Assembly: GCF_001591645.1 (NCBI RefSeq)
Contig: NZ_BCVH01000012.1
Span: forward strand, 1 to 64,000
Direction of reading: 5' to 3'
Length of the DNA stretch: 64,000 nucleotides
Source of the DNA: Robertmurraya korlensis NBRC 107688
GTDB taxonomy: Bacteria > Bacillota > Bacilli > Bacillales > Cytobacillaceae
Within the stretch, counting starts at the first letter, position 1; every line of letters starts with the position of its first letter. The notes under the pieces were generated by a model, which was not told where the DNA came from, ran no database searches, and saw nothing but the letters and a program-made list of their open reading frames with translations. Below are positions 46,640 through 54,582 of the stretch, in pieces. The position numbers were made by a program, and so were the translations under genes.

Positions 46640-47375
46640 ACATTCTTGTGTAATTTCTTTCAATAATAAAATGGGTCAAATCTCCCCGGAATATCGTTTT
46701 TGAGTATTCAATAATACTTCCATCCTCTAAGTACGCATGTGTATCTAAAGAAAAGCAAGGACTGCCAACAGGAATTTGTAGCTTTTTTGCTACTTCCTCA
46801 TCGGGAAGATAAAGTTCTAAGTTCTCAATCGTTTTATTTATATAAAGGTCATATTGAGTTTGCAGCAGCTTGTACAGTGAATCTTCACAGCCTTCTTTAC
46901 TAATAGCAGGCGTTTTATACCAAGGAAGATAAGAAATCTCATACTGAATGGGCTCATCATTCACGAAACGTACTCGCTCGAGTACATTAACAGGCTCACC
47001 TTCATTAACTTTTAGAAGATTAATTAAATAATCATTCGCAGGAACTACTTCCAAATTAATGACTTTAATCGACGGTATTTTTCCTTGCATTGAGATCTGA
47101 TCTGAAAATCGTTCAATCGTTGCAGTCAATACTTGCTTCACCTTATTGTTAGATACAAATGTACCGCTTCCTCTTTTTCGGTAAACATATCCCTCGGATG
47201 TTAACTGCTGAAGTGCTGTTCTTACGGTCGTACGGCTAACACCAAAGGTTTCACAAAATTCTGCCTCTGTCGGAAGCTGTGAATCTGGTGGATATTCTCC
47301 ATCTTTTATAAGCTGGATAATCGCTTCCTTCACTCGTAAATGTAGGGCATTTCCATCTTTCGTCTCTTCATTCAT
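46638..47375 (-). CDS. GntR-family (HutC/YvoA type) regulator of the chb-like operon
   Basis: A regulator of 245 residues. The GntR wHTH (about 10-75: LPTEAEFCETFGVSRTTVRT, then YVYRKRGSGTFV) is followed by a UTRA ligand domain (about 95-240: VLERVRFVNDEPIQYEISYLP). The UTRA subgroup binds phosphosugars such as GlcNAc-6-P. The ATG at 47375 follows AGGAGG; a 27-kDa length is normal. It is divergent from the PTS operon and most likely represses it, with a phosphorylated beta-disaccharide as inducer. Confidence 0.88.
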   Translation of the reverse strand: MNEETKDGNALHLRVKEAIIQLIKDGEYPPDSQLPTEAEFCETFGVSRTTVRTALQQLTSEGYVYRKRGSGTFVSNNKVKQVLTATIERFSDQISMQGKIPSIKVINLEVVPANDYLINLLKVNEGEPVNVLERVRFVNDEPIQYEISYLPWYKTPAISKEGCEDSLYKLLQTQYDLYINKTIENLELYLPDEEVAKKLQIPVGSPCFSLDTHAYLEDGSIIEYSKTIFRGDLTHFIIERNYTRM

Positions 47376-47418
47376 ATCGGATAACCTCCTTATTTCATTA
47401 TAGCAAACATTATTCTTA

Positions 47419-47483
47419 ATTTGTATTTTCAAATAAGGGTGAATAAATTTGTAGTAACAAATTAAATATTTGTATTGAAATAT
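47419..47483. promoter_or_regulatory. Three ATTTGTA dyads, candidate GntR operators
   Basis: Inverted repeats at 47419-47434 (ATTTG-N6-CAAAT), 47447-47462 (ATTTGT-AGTA-ACAAAT) and 47466-47483 (ATATTT-N6-AAATAT). All contain ATTTGTA, with starts 28 and 21 bases apart. The third overlaps the -35 of the PTS promoter. Confidence 0.5.
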
Positions 47484-47530
47484 GATACATAGATCAGTAC
47501 AATGAAGATACATCTTGGTAAGCGCTCTCA
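47475..47530 (+). promoter_or_regulatory. PTS operon promoter with downstream cre site
   Basis: TTGAAA (47475-47480), a 17-base spacer and TACAAT (47498-47503). GGTAAGCGCTCTCA at 47517-47530 differs from the CcpA cre core TGAAAGCGCTTTCA at three positions. It sits just after the transcription start, where CcpA acts as a roadblock. Confidence 0.65.
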
Positions 47531-47558
47531 AAAAACAATGAAAAGGGGGAATAGGTGG

Positions 47559-48929
47559 ATGATGAATTTTATTGACAAATACATCATGCCGGTAGCGAAC
47601 AAGTTGGGGAATAACAGGCATTTACTTGCGATTCGTGACGCGTTGGTTGGAATGATTGCGATTACGATGGTCGGTTCTTTGGCCGTTCTGTTAAACAACC
47701 TAGGGTCTGTACCTGGAATTGGGAAACCGTATCAAAAAATGATGGTTGCTCTTTTCGGAGAAACATGGAACACGCTTGGTGGAGACATTTGGTGGGGGAC
47801 GCTTGCGTTCATGACCGTTTTTGCTGTTTTTGGAATTGCGTATAAGCTTGCGAAGTCTTATGGTGATGATGGGTTTGAAGCGATGCTCGTTGCCGGAGCA
47901 GCTTTCTTTGTACTCATTCCGCAAATAGGAAATGTTACTCTTACACCTGAAGGAGGAGAGGCAGTAACTGGTGGCGCATGGGGCTTTATTAGTTGGAATT
48001 ACTTTAATGCAACCGCACTTTTTACAGGTATTATCGTTTCTATTATTGCTACTGAAATTTTTGTGCGGTTAGCAAAGATTAAGTATTTAGTCATTAAGTT
48101 ACCAGATGGTGTACCACCAGCTGTCGCACGATCTTTTTCGAAGCTACTGCCTGGAATGGCAACTATTTTTACAATGGCGTTATTGGGTCTTATTTTACGG
48201 AAATTCATTAGTGGCGGTGCGTATTTAAACGATTGGTTAAACCAAGTTCTTGTTACACCTTTAACTGGGGCAGTGGATTCATTGCCATTTGCGATATTGA
48301 TTGTGGCTTTAGTTCATGGTTTCTGGGTCATTGGATTACACGGACCCAATATTTTAGGCGGAATCACGACACCTTTAATGACGAAGCTTGGACAGGAAAA
48401 CTTGAATATGTATGCTCAAGGTGTGGAGAAGCTTGGTGATTATAACATTCTAGCAGGGTCTTTCTTAGATGCATTTGTTTATTTAGGAGGCTCCGGAGCG
48501 ACGCTTGGTTTGCTCATTGCTATGTTTATTGCTGGAAGAAGAAGGCATAAACAGTTATTAGCGTTAGGTACTCCTCCAGGGGTATTCCAAATTAATGAAC
48601 CGATTTTATTTGGTCTCCCCATTGTATTAAATCCAATCTGGTTCATACCATTTATCTTAGGACCAATTGTAATGACAATTATCGCATATCTATCGATAAG
48701 CTTCGGTCTCGTTCACCCTGTTGTTGCCGATATTCCATGGGTAACACCAGCCATTTTAGGTGGGCTACTCGCTACGGGTGGTCATATTTCAGGAGCGGTT
48801 CTTTCTGCTGTAAATCTAGTTGTCTCCATTGCTATCTATCTACCATTCGTCATTGCCCAAGGGAAGATAGAAGCAAGAAAGGACAGAGAAAGAGAACTTC
48901 AAGCTCCAACTGATACTTTGAAAATGTAA
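47559..48929 (+). CDS. PTS EIIC, lactose/cellobiose/chitobiose family
   Basis: A membrane EIIC permease of 456 residues from the Lac family (CelB/ChbC/LicC), importing and phosphorylating beta-diglucosides or diacetylchitobiose. Visible are N-terminal NNRHLLAIRDALVGMIAIT, the HGFWVIGLHGPNILGG block near residue 266 and the substrate-site INEPILFGLPIVLNPIWF near 345. EIIA and EIIB are absent next to it, so they must be encoded elsewhere. The ATG at 47559 follows AAGGGGGA. First gene of the operon with the GH4 and ChbG genes. Confidence 0.92.
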   Translation: MMNFIDKYIMPVANKLGNNRHLLAIRDALVGMIAITMVGSLAVLLNNLGSVPGIGKPYQKMMVALFGETWNTLGGDIWWGTLAFMTVFAVFGIAYKLAKSYGDDGFEAMLVAGAAFFVLIPQIGNVTLTPEGGEAVTGGAWGFISWNYFNATALFTGIIVSIIATEIFVRLAKIKYLVIKLPDGVPPAVARSFSKLLPGMATIFTMALLGLILRKFISGGAYLNDWLNQVLVTPLTGAVDSLPFAILIVALVHGFWVIGLHGPNILGGITTPLMTKLGQENLNMYAQGVEKLGDYNILAGSFLDAFVYLGGSGATLGLLIAMFIAGRRRHKQLLALGTPPGVFQINEPILFGLPIVLNPIWFIPFILGPIVMTIIAYLSISFGLVHPVVADIPWVTPAILGGLLATGGHISGAVLSAVNLVVSIAIYLPFVIAQGKIEARKDRERELQAPTDTLKM

Positions 48930-48937
48930 GTGCAAAT

Positions 48938-48979
48938 CCCTGGGCGAGGTTATTCCACCTTTCCAGGGAGTTTCTTTTT
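48938..48979 (+). terminator. Hairpin between PTS and GH4 genes
   Basis: A two-part stem (CCCTGG/CCAGGG enclosing AGGT/ACCT) is followed by TTTCTTTTT. It could partly terminate or stabilise the EIIC message, giving unequal expression in the operon. Confidence 0.6.
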
Positions 48980-49004
48980 CCATAAATAGTAGGAGGGTTT
49001 CATC

Positions 49005-50321
49005 ATGAATAAAGGATTAAAAATTGTAACGATTGGCGGAGGGTCAAGCTACACACCCGAATTAATTGAAGGATTTATTAAGTATTATGACGAACTTCCA
49101 ATAAGAGAAATATGGCTGGTCGATATAGAGGCAGGAAAAGAGAAGCTCGATATAGTTGGAAACTTAGCCAAACGAATGGTTGAAAAATCAGGTCTTCCGA
49201 TCGAGATTCACTTAACATTAGATCGTAGAACAGCTTTAGAAGGAGCTGACTTTGTCACAACTCAATTGCGAGTAGGATTGCTGGAGGCGCGTAAGCTTGA
49301 CGAGAGCATTCCATTAAAGCATGGAGTGTTAGGACAAGAAACGAACGGACCAGGTGGATTGTTTAAAGCGTTCCGAACAATCCCAGTAATTCTTGATATA
49401 TGTCGGGAGATGGAGGAGCTTTGTCCTGATGCGTGGCTCATTAATTTCACCAACCCAGCTGGCATGGTAACAGAGGCTGTTTTAAAACATACGAACATAA
49501 AAGCAGTAGGTCTATGTAATGTGCCTATCGGGATGGAGATGGGAGTTGCCAAACTATTAGGTGTGGACCATAGCCGAGTCAGAATTGACTTTGCTGGTTT
49601 AAATCATCTGGTCTATGGGTTGGATGTGTTTGTGGACGGAACATCAGTGAAAACGGAAGTGATCTCTCTTTTAACAGATCCAGACAAGGCCATTACGATG
49701 CAAAATATTCATGCGATGGGATGGGAGCCTGAATTTTTACAGGCATTAAATGTCCTTCCTTGCCCATATCATAATTATTATTACAAGTCTGGCAACATGC
49801 TAGAAGATGAACTGAAAAAATTCCGTGAAGGAAATATTCGAGCCGAGGTAGTGAAGAGATTAGAGGATGATTTGTTCGAGTTATACAAGGATCCAAATCT
49901 AGACATCAAACCTCCACAGTTAGAAAAAAGAGGGGGAGCTTACTACAGCGATGCAGCCGTTCGGCTCATTCACTCGATGTATACGGATAAACGGGATATA
50001 CAAGCAGTGAATACAAGGAATAACGGGACGATCTCCAGTCTCCCTGCTCAGGCAGCTGTAGAAGTAAGCTGTGTCATTACAAAAGACGGTCCCAAACCAA
50101 TTAGTGTAGGAGAGCTACCAGTAGCGGTAAGAGGACTAGTTGGTTTTATGAAATCTTTTGAAGAGGTAGCGATTGAAGCTGCTATAACAGGAAACTACAA
50201 TACCGCCCTTCTTGCCATGACCATGAATCCATTCATACCAAGTGATCAAACAGCTAAGGTCATTTTAAATGAAATGTTAGAAGCTCATAAAGAGCACTTG
50301 CCACAGTTTACTTTGAGATAG
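49005..50321 (+). CDS. GH4 6-phospho-beta-glucosidase (ChbF/LicH type)
   Basis: A family 4 glycosidase of 438 residues that needs NAD+ and Mn2+ and cleaves phosphorylated beta-disaccharides by oxidation and elimination. The N-terminal Rossmann motif TIGGGSSYTPELIEGF is clear. NFTNPAGMVTEAV near 146, the metal-binding Cys in VGLCNVPIGMEMG near 171 and the following GLNHLVYGLDV complete the active site. An AGGAGG site precedes the ATG. Downstream chbG suggests chitobiose-6-P or a cellobiose-like substrate. Confidence 0.93.
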   Translation: MNKGLKIVTIGGGSSYTPELIEGFIKYYDELPIREIWLVDIEAGKEKLDIVGNLAKRMVEKSGLPIEIHLTLDRRTALEGADFVTTQLRVGLLEARKLDESIPLKHGVLGQETNGPGGLFKAFRTIPVILDICREMEELCPDAWLINFTNPAGMVTEAVLKHTNIKAVGLCNVPIGMEMGVAKLLGVDHSRVRIDFAGLNHLVYGLDVFVDGTSVKTEVISLLTDPDKAITMQNIHAMGWEPEFLQALNVLPCPYHNYYYKSGNMLEDELKKFREGNIRAEVVKRLEDDLFELYKDPNLDIKPPQLEKRGGAYYSDAAVRLIHSMYTDKRDIQAVNTRNNGTISSLPAQAAVEVSCVITKDGPKPISVGELPVAVRGLVGFMKSFEEVAIEAAITGNYNTALLAMTMNPFIPSDQTAKVILNEMLEAHKEHLPQFTLR

Positions 50322-50333
50322 GGGAGTATGTAC

Positions 50334-51044
50334 ATGATTCAATTAATCGTAAACGCAGACGATTTTGGTTTTAGTTCAGGTGTGAACTATGGAATAATTG
50401 ACACTCATCTGAATGGAATTGTGAATTCTGCCACAATGATGATGAATATGGAAGGAACCGAGCATGCGATTCAGCTTGCAAAAGAGCATCCTAGTTTGCA
50501 GGTGGGGATTCATTTAGTCCTTACATGCGGAAAACCGCTTTTACATGATGTTTCGTCCCTTACAAATGAAGAGGGGTCCTTTCATTCCTTGTCAGATCTC
50601 CACTCTAAAAAAGGCACTGTCCTTCTTGAGGAAGTGGAGAGGGAATGGACTGCTCAAATTGAAAAGTTCCTACGTTCAGGTGTACCACTCACACATACCG
50701 ACAGTCACCATCATGTTCACACGATTGAAGAGCTGTTACCTGTAGTGCAACGTTTATCAAAGAAATATAACCTGCCTGTGAGAACAAATGGACTAGAACG
50801 AATTAAAGGTGTTGAACCGTTTTCTGACTTGGCATTATTTGATTTTTATGGAGACGGAGTGGAAGGTGAATATTTCACCAAGCTCAAGGAACGATTTCCA
50901 GAACATACAAAAATTGAAGTCATGACTCATCCAGCCTACTTGGATAATGCTCTTTTAAAAGGCTCTTCCTACACATACAAACGCTTAGAAGAAGTGGAGA
51001 TTTTAAAGACTGTAGTCCTTCCGAGGGAGATTCAGTTACTGTAA
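50334..51044 (+). CDS. chbG: ChbG/YdjC-type carbohydrate deacetylase
   Basis: A YdjC-family deacetylase of 236 residues. In E. coli ChbG removes one acetyl group from diacetylchitobiose-6-P so that the GH4 enzyme can act. The metal and catalytic residues are in LIVNADDFGFSSGVNYGI (Asp-Asp) and LTHTDSHHHVHTIEELLP (His-x-x-x-His), with a late THPAYLD. The ATG at 50334 is preferred over 50328 for spacing to GGGGAG. It overlaps no gene but is 12 bases from the GH4 stop, clearly one operon. Confidence 0.9.
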   Translation: MIQLIVNADDFGFSSGVNYGIIDTHLNGIVNSATMMMNMEGTEHAIQLAKEHPSLQVGIHLVLTCGKPLLHDVSSLTNEEGSFHSLSDLHSKKGTVLLEEVEREWTAQIEKFLRSGVPLTHTDSHHHVHTIEELLPVVQRLSKKYNLPVRTNGLERIKGVEPFSDLALFDFYGDGVEGEYFTKLKERFPEHTKIEVMTHPAYLDNALLKGSSYTYKRLEEVEILKTVVLPREIQLL

Positions 51045-51173
51045 CAGGGAATTTGTTACAAGTTTTATAGTTGCAAATAGTGATAAGTTTATGTTTTAAT
51101 AGACATATAATCATTTGTTTTCGACTATAGTAACAATATAGTATAAAATTAATATCGATTTTCCTTTTTCAGT

Positions 51174-51277
51174 AAAGGGGAGTAGCGTCAGGATTTTTCC
51201 TGAAACAAAGTCGTCATTACATGGAGCAATCCATCGGCTTTGTTGGCATTTTATTTGTGCTTAGCGAGACCTTTGCC
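51174..51277 (+). promoter_or_regulatory. yybP-ykoY manganese riboswitch
   Basis: The family cores AAAGGGGAGTAGCG (51174 onward) and CTTAGCGAGACCTTTGCC (to 51277) are present, with a hairpin insert between. P1 pairs AAAGG with CCTTT. That 3' strand is also the 5' arm of the terminator, so Mn2+ binding should stabilise P1, break the terminator and turn the gene on. Confidence 0.92.
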
Positions 51278-51304
51278 TACAATGGCAAAGGTCTCTTTAT
51301 TTTG
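51266..51304 (+). terminator. Terminator of the Mn riboswitch
   Basis: A 12-bp perfect stem (GAGACCTTTGCC/GGCAAAGGTCTC) with a 6-base loop is followed by a T-rich tail. Confidence 0.9.
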
Positions 51305-51349
51305 TAGGCAAAAAAATCGATAAGAACTTATTTTTAGGAGGGAATATTT

Positions 51350-52054
51350 ATGGAACTAGAATTTTTAACTGCACTACTTACCATTATTGCTATTGACTTA
51401 GTTCTTGCCGGTGATAATGCCATTCTTATTGGATTAGCAGCTAGAAGTCTTCCAAAAGAACAGCAGAAAAAAGTAATTCTTTGGGGATCAATTGGAGCGA
51501 TTGTCATTCGTGTAGTGGCCACACTCGCTGTTGTTTGGTTGCTGAAAATCCCAGGCTTACACTTAGTAGGTGGACTATTACTTGTTTGGATCGCTTATAA
51601 ATTACTGGTGGATGACGATAGCCACGGTGACGTGAAAGCAGGAGATACATTCTGGGCAGCGATTCGTACCGTAATCATTGCAGATGCCTTAATGGGATTA
51701 GACAATGTGCTAGCAATCGCAGGTGCATCTCACGGGAATATGACACTAGTTATTATTGGATTACTTGTTTCCGTCCCTGTCGTTATGTGGGGTAGCACGA
51801 TGATTATTAAATGGATCGAGCGTTATCCAGTGATCGTTACAATTGGTTCAGCGATTTTAGCTTGGACAGCAGCAAAAATGATTGTTGGTGAAGGATTCTT
51901 AGATGTTGTTTTTGTAAATGGCTTTGTTAAATACGGCTTTGAAATCCTTGTGATTGCTGGAGTTGTTTTAGCTGGTAAAATGACCATGAAAAAGAAAAAG
52001 CTTGCAGCTCAAACGGAAGAAACGTACGAGTTGAAAAAGGCTGGATCTCATTAA
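51350..52054 (+). CDS. meeY: TerC-family Mn2+ exporter (MeeY/YkoY type)
   Basis: A TerC-family membrane protein of 234 residues with 7-8 helices. The paired acidic motifs DLVLAGDNAILIGLAA (residues 16-31) and IADALMGLDNVLAIAGA (about 107-123) form the metal site. The Bacillus subtilis homologue YkoY (MeeY) is likewise preceded by a yybP-ykoY riboswitch and metalates or exports Mn2+ for secreted proteins. AGGAGG precedes the ATG. It ends at a terminator. Distinction from other TerC paralogues depends on the riboswitch. Confidence 0.9.
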   Translation: MELEFLTALLTIIAIDLVLAGDNAILIGLAARSLPKEQQKKVILWGSIGAIVIRVVATLAVVWLLKIPGLHLVGGLLLVWIAYKLLVDDDSHGDVKAGDTFWAAIRTVIIADALMGLDNVLAIAGASHGNMTLVIIGLLVSVPVVMWGSTMIIKWIERYPVIVTIGSAILAWTAAKMIVGEGFLDVVFVNGFVKYGFEILVIAGVVLAGKMTMKKKKLAAQTEETYELKKAGSH

Positions 52055-52061
52055 TGTATGT

Positions 52062-52091
52062 AAGGTGCTCCCAGATGAGGGAGCACTTTTT
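52062..52091. terminator. Terminator meeY/czcD
   Basis: The stem GTGCTCCC/GGGAGCAC is followed by T5 on the plus strand and lies between convergent genes. Confidence 0.85.
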
Positions 52092-53043
52092 ATATTTTTA
52101 ACTCTTGATGAAGACTGGTTGATGTTTCAATTTGTATCGTTGCATGATCAATATGGAACCGATCGCTTACTGTCCGAATGGCCTCTTGTAAAATAGTTTG
52201 TGAATGGTGGTCCTCGTCTACAAGTAAATGGCAAGTTAACGAGTGAAGTCCGGATGTAATCGTCCAAATGTGAAGATCGTGCACATCAATAACACCATGA
52301 ATGGATTCTAGTGCATCCTTTACTTCGTCTTGCTTCAGAGAGTGAGGGGTTCCCTCCATTAATATGTGGAAAGAATGCGAAATGACACCCCATGCACTAC
52401 GTAAAATTAATAAAGCAACAATGACGGAAATGATGGGATCAGCAATATACCATCCAAATAGCAGCATGACAATTCCAGCAATAATTGCTCCAACAGACCC
52501 TAAGGCATCTCCTAACACATGTAAATAGGCACTTCTCACATTTACATTATCTTTGACATCTCCATTTCGTAATAAAGACCAAGCACTAATTAAATTCGCC
52601 CCCAGGCCAATACAAGCAATGAGGATCATTGTTCCGCTTGAAACAGTTGGAGGTTCCAAAAACCGCTCAAATGCTTCCCACACGATAAAACCAGCAATCA
52701 CAAACAAAGTAACCCCATTAAACAAAGCGGCTAATACTTCAAAACGGTAAAATCCAAAGGTTTTCTGTGGTGTAGCAGGACGGGAAGCAATCCAAAGTGC
52801 CACAACACTTAGTAGCAATGAGCTCGCATCACTAAGCATATGCCCCGCATCTGATAATAGTGCAAGACTATTGGTAAGTAACCCTCCAAAAAACTCTGCG
52901 AACATAATTCCAGTTGTCACAAATAAAGCGATAAGTAACCCCTTTTTGTTTCCTTCCCTTTGTGAATCAAAGTGATCATGACAATGGTCATGTCCATGAT
53001 GATGATGGTGCCCATGACCGTGGTGGTGATGGTGGTGACCCAT
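52090..53043 (-). CDS. czcD: CzcD-type cation diffusion facilitator
   Basis: A CDF metal/H+ antiporter of 317 residues exporting Zn2+ and related ions. The N-terminus is extremely His-rich (MGHHHHHHGHGHHHHHGHDH and beyond), a cytoplasmic metal-binding tail. Six helices follow, with SDAGHMLSDASSLLLS (TM2 site, HxxxD) near residue 65 and HVLGDALGSVGAIIAG (TM5 site) near 165. The C-terminal ferredoxin-like domain contains HDLHIWTITSG. The ATG at 53043 follows AGGAGG. It is 11 bases downstream of the ArsR gene. Confidence 0.94.
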   Translation of the reverse strand: MGHHHHHHGHGHHHHHGHDHCHDHFDSQREGNKKGLLIALFVTTGIMFAEFFGGLLTNSLALLSDAGHMLSDASSLLLSVVALWIASRPATPQKTFGFYRFEVLAALFNGVTLFVIAGFIVWEAFERFLEPPTVSSGTMILIACIGLGANLISAWSLLRNGDVKDNVNVRSAYLHVLGDALGSVGAIIAGIVMLLFGWYIADPIISVIVALLILRSAWGVISHSFHILMEGTPHSLKQDEVKDALESIHGVIDVHDLHIWTITSGLHSLTCHLLVDEDHHSQTILQEAIRTVSDRFHIDHATIQIETSTSLHQELKI

Positions 53044-53054
53044 ACATATTCCTC

Positions 53055-53363
53055 CTATTTGCAATTAATATGGGTGAGCACTTGCTGGAGAATTGTGATG
53101 ACATGCTCGTCATCGTAGGAATAGTACAAGGTGCTTCCTTCCCGGCGATATTTGACTAATCGGAGCTTCCTAAGCGTGCTAAGTTGGTGTGAAACCGCAG
53201 ACTGAGTCATCTCGAGTACTTCGGTAATATGACCCACAGAGCATTCCTCTTGGGAGAGTAGATATAAAATTTTAATTCTTGTTGGATCAGCTAGCGCTTT
53301 AAAAATTCTTGATGCTTCATCCGCTGTTGCTTGGTTAAGAAATGAATGGTCAGTACGTTCCAT
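53055..53363 (-). CDS. czrA: CzrA-like ArsR/SmtB metal-sensing repressor
   Basis: A 102-residue ArsR/SmtB regulator. The wHTH region is GHITEVLEMTQSAVSHQLST near residues 44-63. The alpha-5 site is readable: DDEHVITILQQVLTHINC has Asp-x-His then His eleven residues on, as in CzrA, but the final ligand position (His100 in CzrA) is Cys. There is no alpha-3 Cys motif (ELCVCD). It represses itself and czcD and is released by Zn2+ or Co2+. The ATG at 53363 follows AAGGAG. Confidence 0.9.
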   Translation of the reverse strand: MERTDHSFLNQATADEASRIFKALADPTRIKILYLLSQEECSVGHITEVLEMTQSAVSHQLSTLRKLRLVKYRREGSTLYYSYDDEHVITILQQVLTHINCK

Positions 53364-53392
53364 CAAATAGCTCCTTTAATTCATGATTTAAC

Positions 53393-53438
53393 ATATGAGC
53401 ATATGTTCATATATGTATAGTATCATAAAGTTGGTCAA
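53393..53438 (-). promoter_or_regulatory. czrA-czcD operator and promoter
   Basis: The dyad ATATGAGCATATGTTCATAT (53393-53412) has arms matching at 9 of 10 positions and resembles ArsR/SmtB operators. On the minus strand TTGACC (53438-53433) lies 17 bases from a CATATA within the dyad, so repressor and polymerase sites overlap. Confidence 0.7.
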
Positions 53439-53552
53439 TTGGTGATAAAATAACTTGAATTCTCAGAAATTTACTTTGGAACAAACGAAAAAAAGTGATA
53501 ACATAGTAGAATAATAATGGGGTATGTACGGGTATATAATGGAGTGATAAAA

Positions 53553-54065
53553 GTGATAGGTAACCAACAAAGTATTGTATTTATCGGATTTATGGGTGCT
53601 GGGAAAACAACGATAGGAAAATTAGTCGCGGAGAAGCTCCGTCGAGAGTTTATTGATATTGATGAAGCAATAGAGAAAGAGTACGGAATCCCCACCTCAG
53701 AAATTTTTAAGAAAATTGGGGAAAAAGCCTTCCGTGCCAAGGAAAAAGAAATCATCATCGAACTAAGTAAAAGACAAGGATATATACTGTCTCTAGGGGG
53801 AGGAGCGTTTCTTCAGGAAGAGACGAGAGAAGCTTGCTTGCAAAACTGTACGGTGATTTTCCTTGATATCTCATGGGAGTATTGGAAGGAAAGAATCGGT
53901 CTAATTATTGATTCAAGACCCGTTCTTCAAGGTCGCAATCAAGAGGAAATCAGGGAGCTATTTAATAGTAGACAAGCAATCTATCAACACCACCATATAA
54001 AAATAGGTACGGATGATCAACAGCCAGAACAGATTGCAGAGTATATCGTTTCAAAATTGGGATAA
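53553..54065 (+). CDS. aroK: Shikimate kinase
   Basis: Shikimate kinase of 170 residues for the chorismate pathway. The P-loop GFMGAGKTT lies at about residues 10-18, the shikimate-binding DIDEAIEKEYG at about 35, the Arg in KAFRAKEKE near 58, LSLGGGAFL near 78 and the lid RPVLQGRNQE near 115. A GTG start at 53553 is chosen because GGAGTG precedes it. An earlier ATG in frame (53517) gives 12 extra residues without homology. It is monocistronic and not next to other aro genes. Confidence 0.93.
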   Translation: MIGNQQSIVFIGFMGAGKTTIGKLVAEKLRREFIDIDEAIEKEYGIPTSEIFKKIGEKAFRAKEKEIIIELSKRQGYILSLGGGAFLQEETREACLQNCTVIFLDISWEYWKERIGLIIDSRPVLQGRNQEEIRELFNSRQAIYQHHHIKIGTDDQQPEQIAEYIVSKLG

Positions 54066-54080
54066 ATAGTAGAAGAGGCG

Positions 54081-54104
54081 GGCAGCTCAAAAGAAGAGCT
54101 GCCT
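54081..54104. terminator. Hairpin between aroK and the CxxC protein
   Basis: The perfect stem GGCAGCTC/GAGCTGCC has a 7-base loop but no T-run; a terminator role is uncertain. Confidence 0.4.
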
Positions 54105-54111
54105 CCTGTTC

Positions 54112-54393
54112 TTAGGAACGGAATTTCCTTTGGAATAAATCAAACAGCATCATTTTATCTCGAAGTAATGCTGAACAAGGTTGCTGTCCTATGGGATAGG
54201 TTAGTGTATATTTGTCGCAAACAGGACATTTCCCGTCTTCTTTAAAATAATGAATGATGTTCATCGGAAAGTTGAAGTCGCCTCCACCAACTAACATTTG
54301 ATAGGAGTGGCCTTTCACATCAAAAAGAACTTGATACCCACTAAAAATGGATAGTTTACTAATCTTTATATTCGTTGCAGAATAATGGCTCAT
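54112..54393 (-). CDS. Small protein with CxxC motif, unknown
   Basis: A 93-residue protein of unknown function. A beta-rich N-terminal part (SIFSGYQVLFDVKGHSYQML) is followed by GKCPVCDKYTLTYPIGQQPC, a CxxC pair and a later Cys that could bind zinc. The end is basic. The ATG at 54393 is nine bases from AGGATG; the ATG at 54405 is possible. It is monocistronic, convergent with aroK. Confidence 0.6.
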   Translation of the reverse strand: MSHYSATNIKISKLSIFSGYQVLFDVKGHSYQMLVGGGDFNFPMNIIHYFKEDGKCPVCDKYTLTYPIGQQPCSALLRDKMMLFDLFQRKFRS

Positions 54394-54479
54394 CTCATTA
54401 CACATCCTAAGTAAAATTCGATAGAAGACTAGCTTTCCGTTTCATTATAGCCGAATATTGATATGATTTCGACATCCAA

Positions 54480-54540
54480 ACATATATCGGCGCCATTCAA
54501 AGATATCAGCGACTTTCGAAAGTTATCGGCTATCCCCAAA
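54480..54540. repeat. Degenerate TATCGGCG intergenic repeat
   Basis: ATATCGGCG, ATATCAGCGA and TTATCGGCTAT recur at about 25-base intervals between the CxxC gene and the catalase terminator. Similar short repeats occur in intergenic regions of Bacilli. No coding potential. Confidence 0.45.
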
Positions 54541-54544
54541 CATT

Positions 54545-54574
54545 AAAAAACGAGCCGCATCTCGTGCAGCTCGC
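54545..54574 (-). terminator. Terminator after the catalase gene
   Basis: On the minus strand GCGAGC/GCTCGT forms a stem followed by T6. Confidence 0.75.
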
Positions 54575-54582
54575 AACAAATC

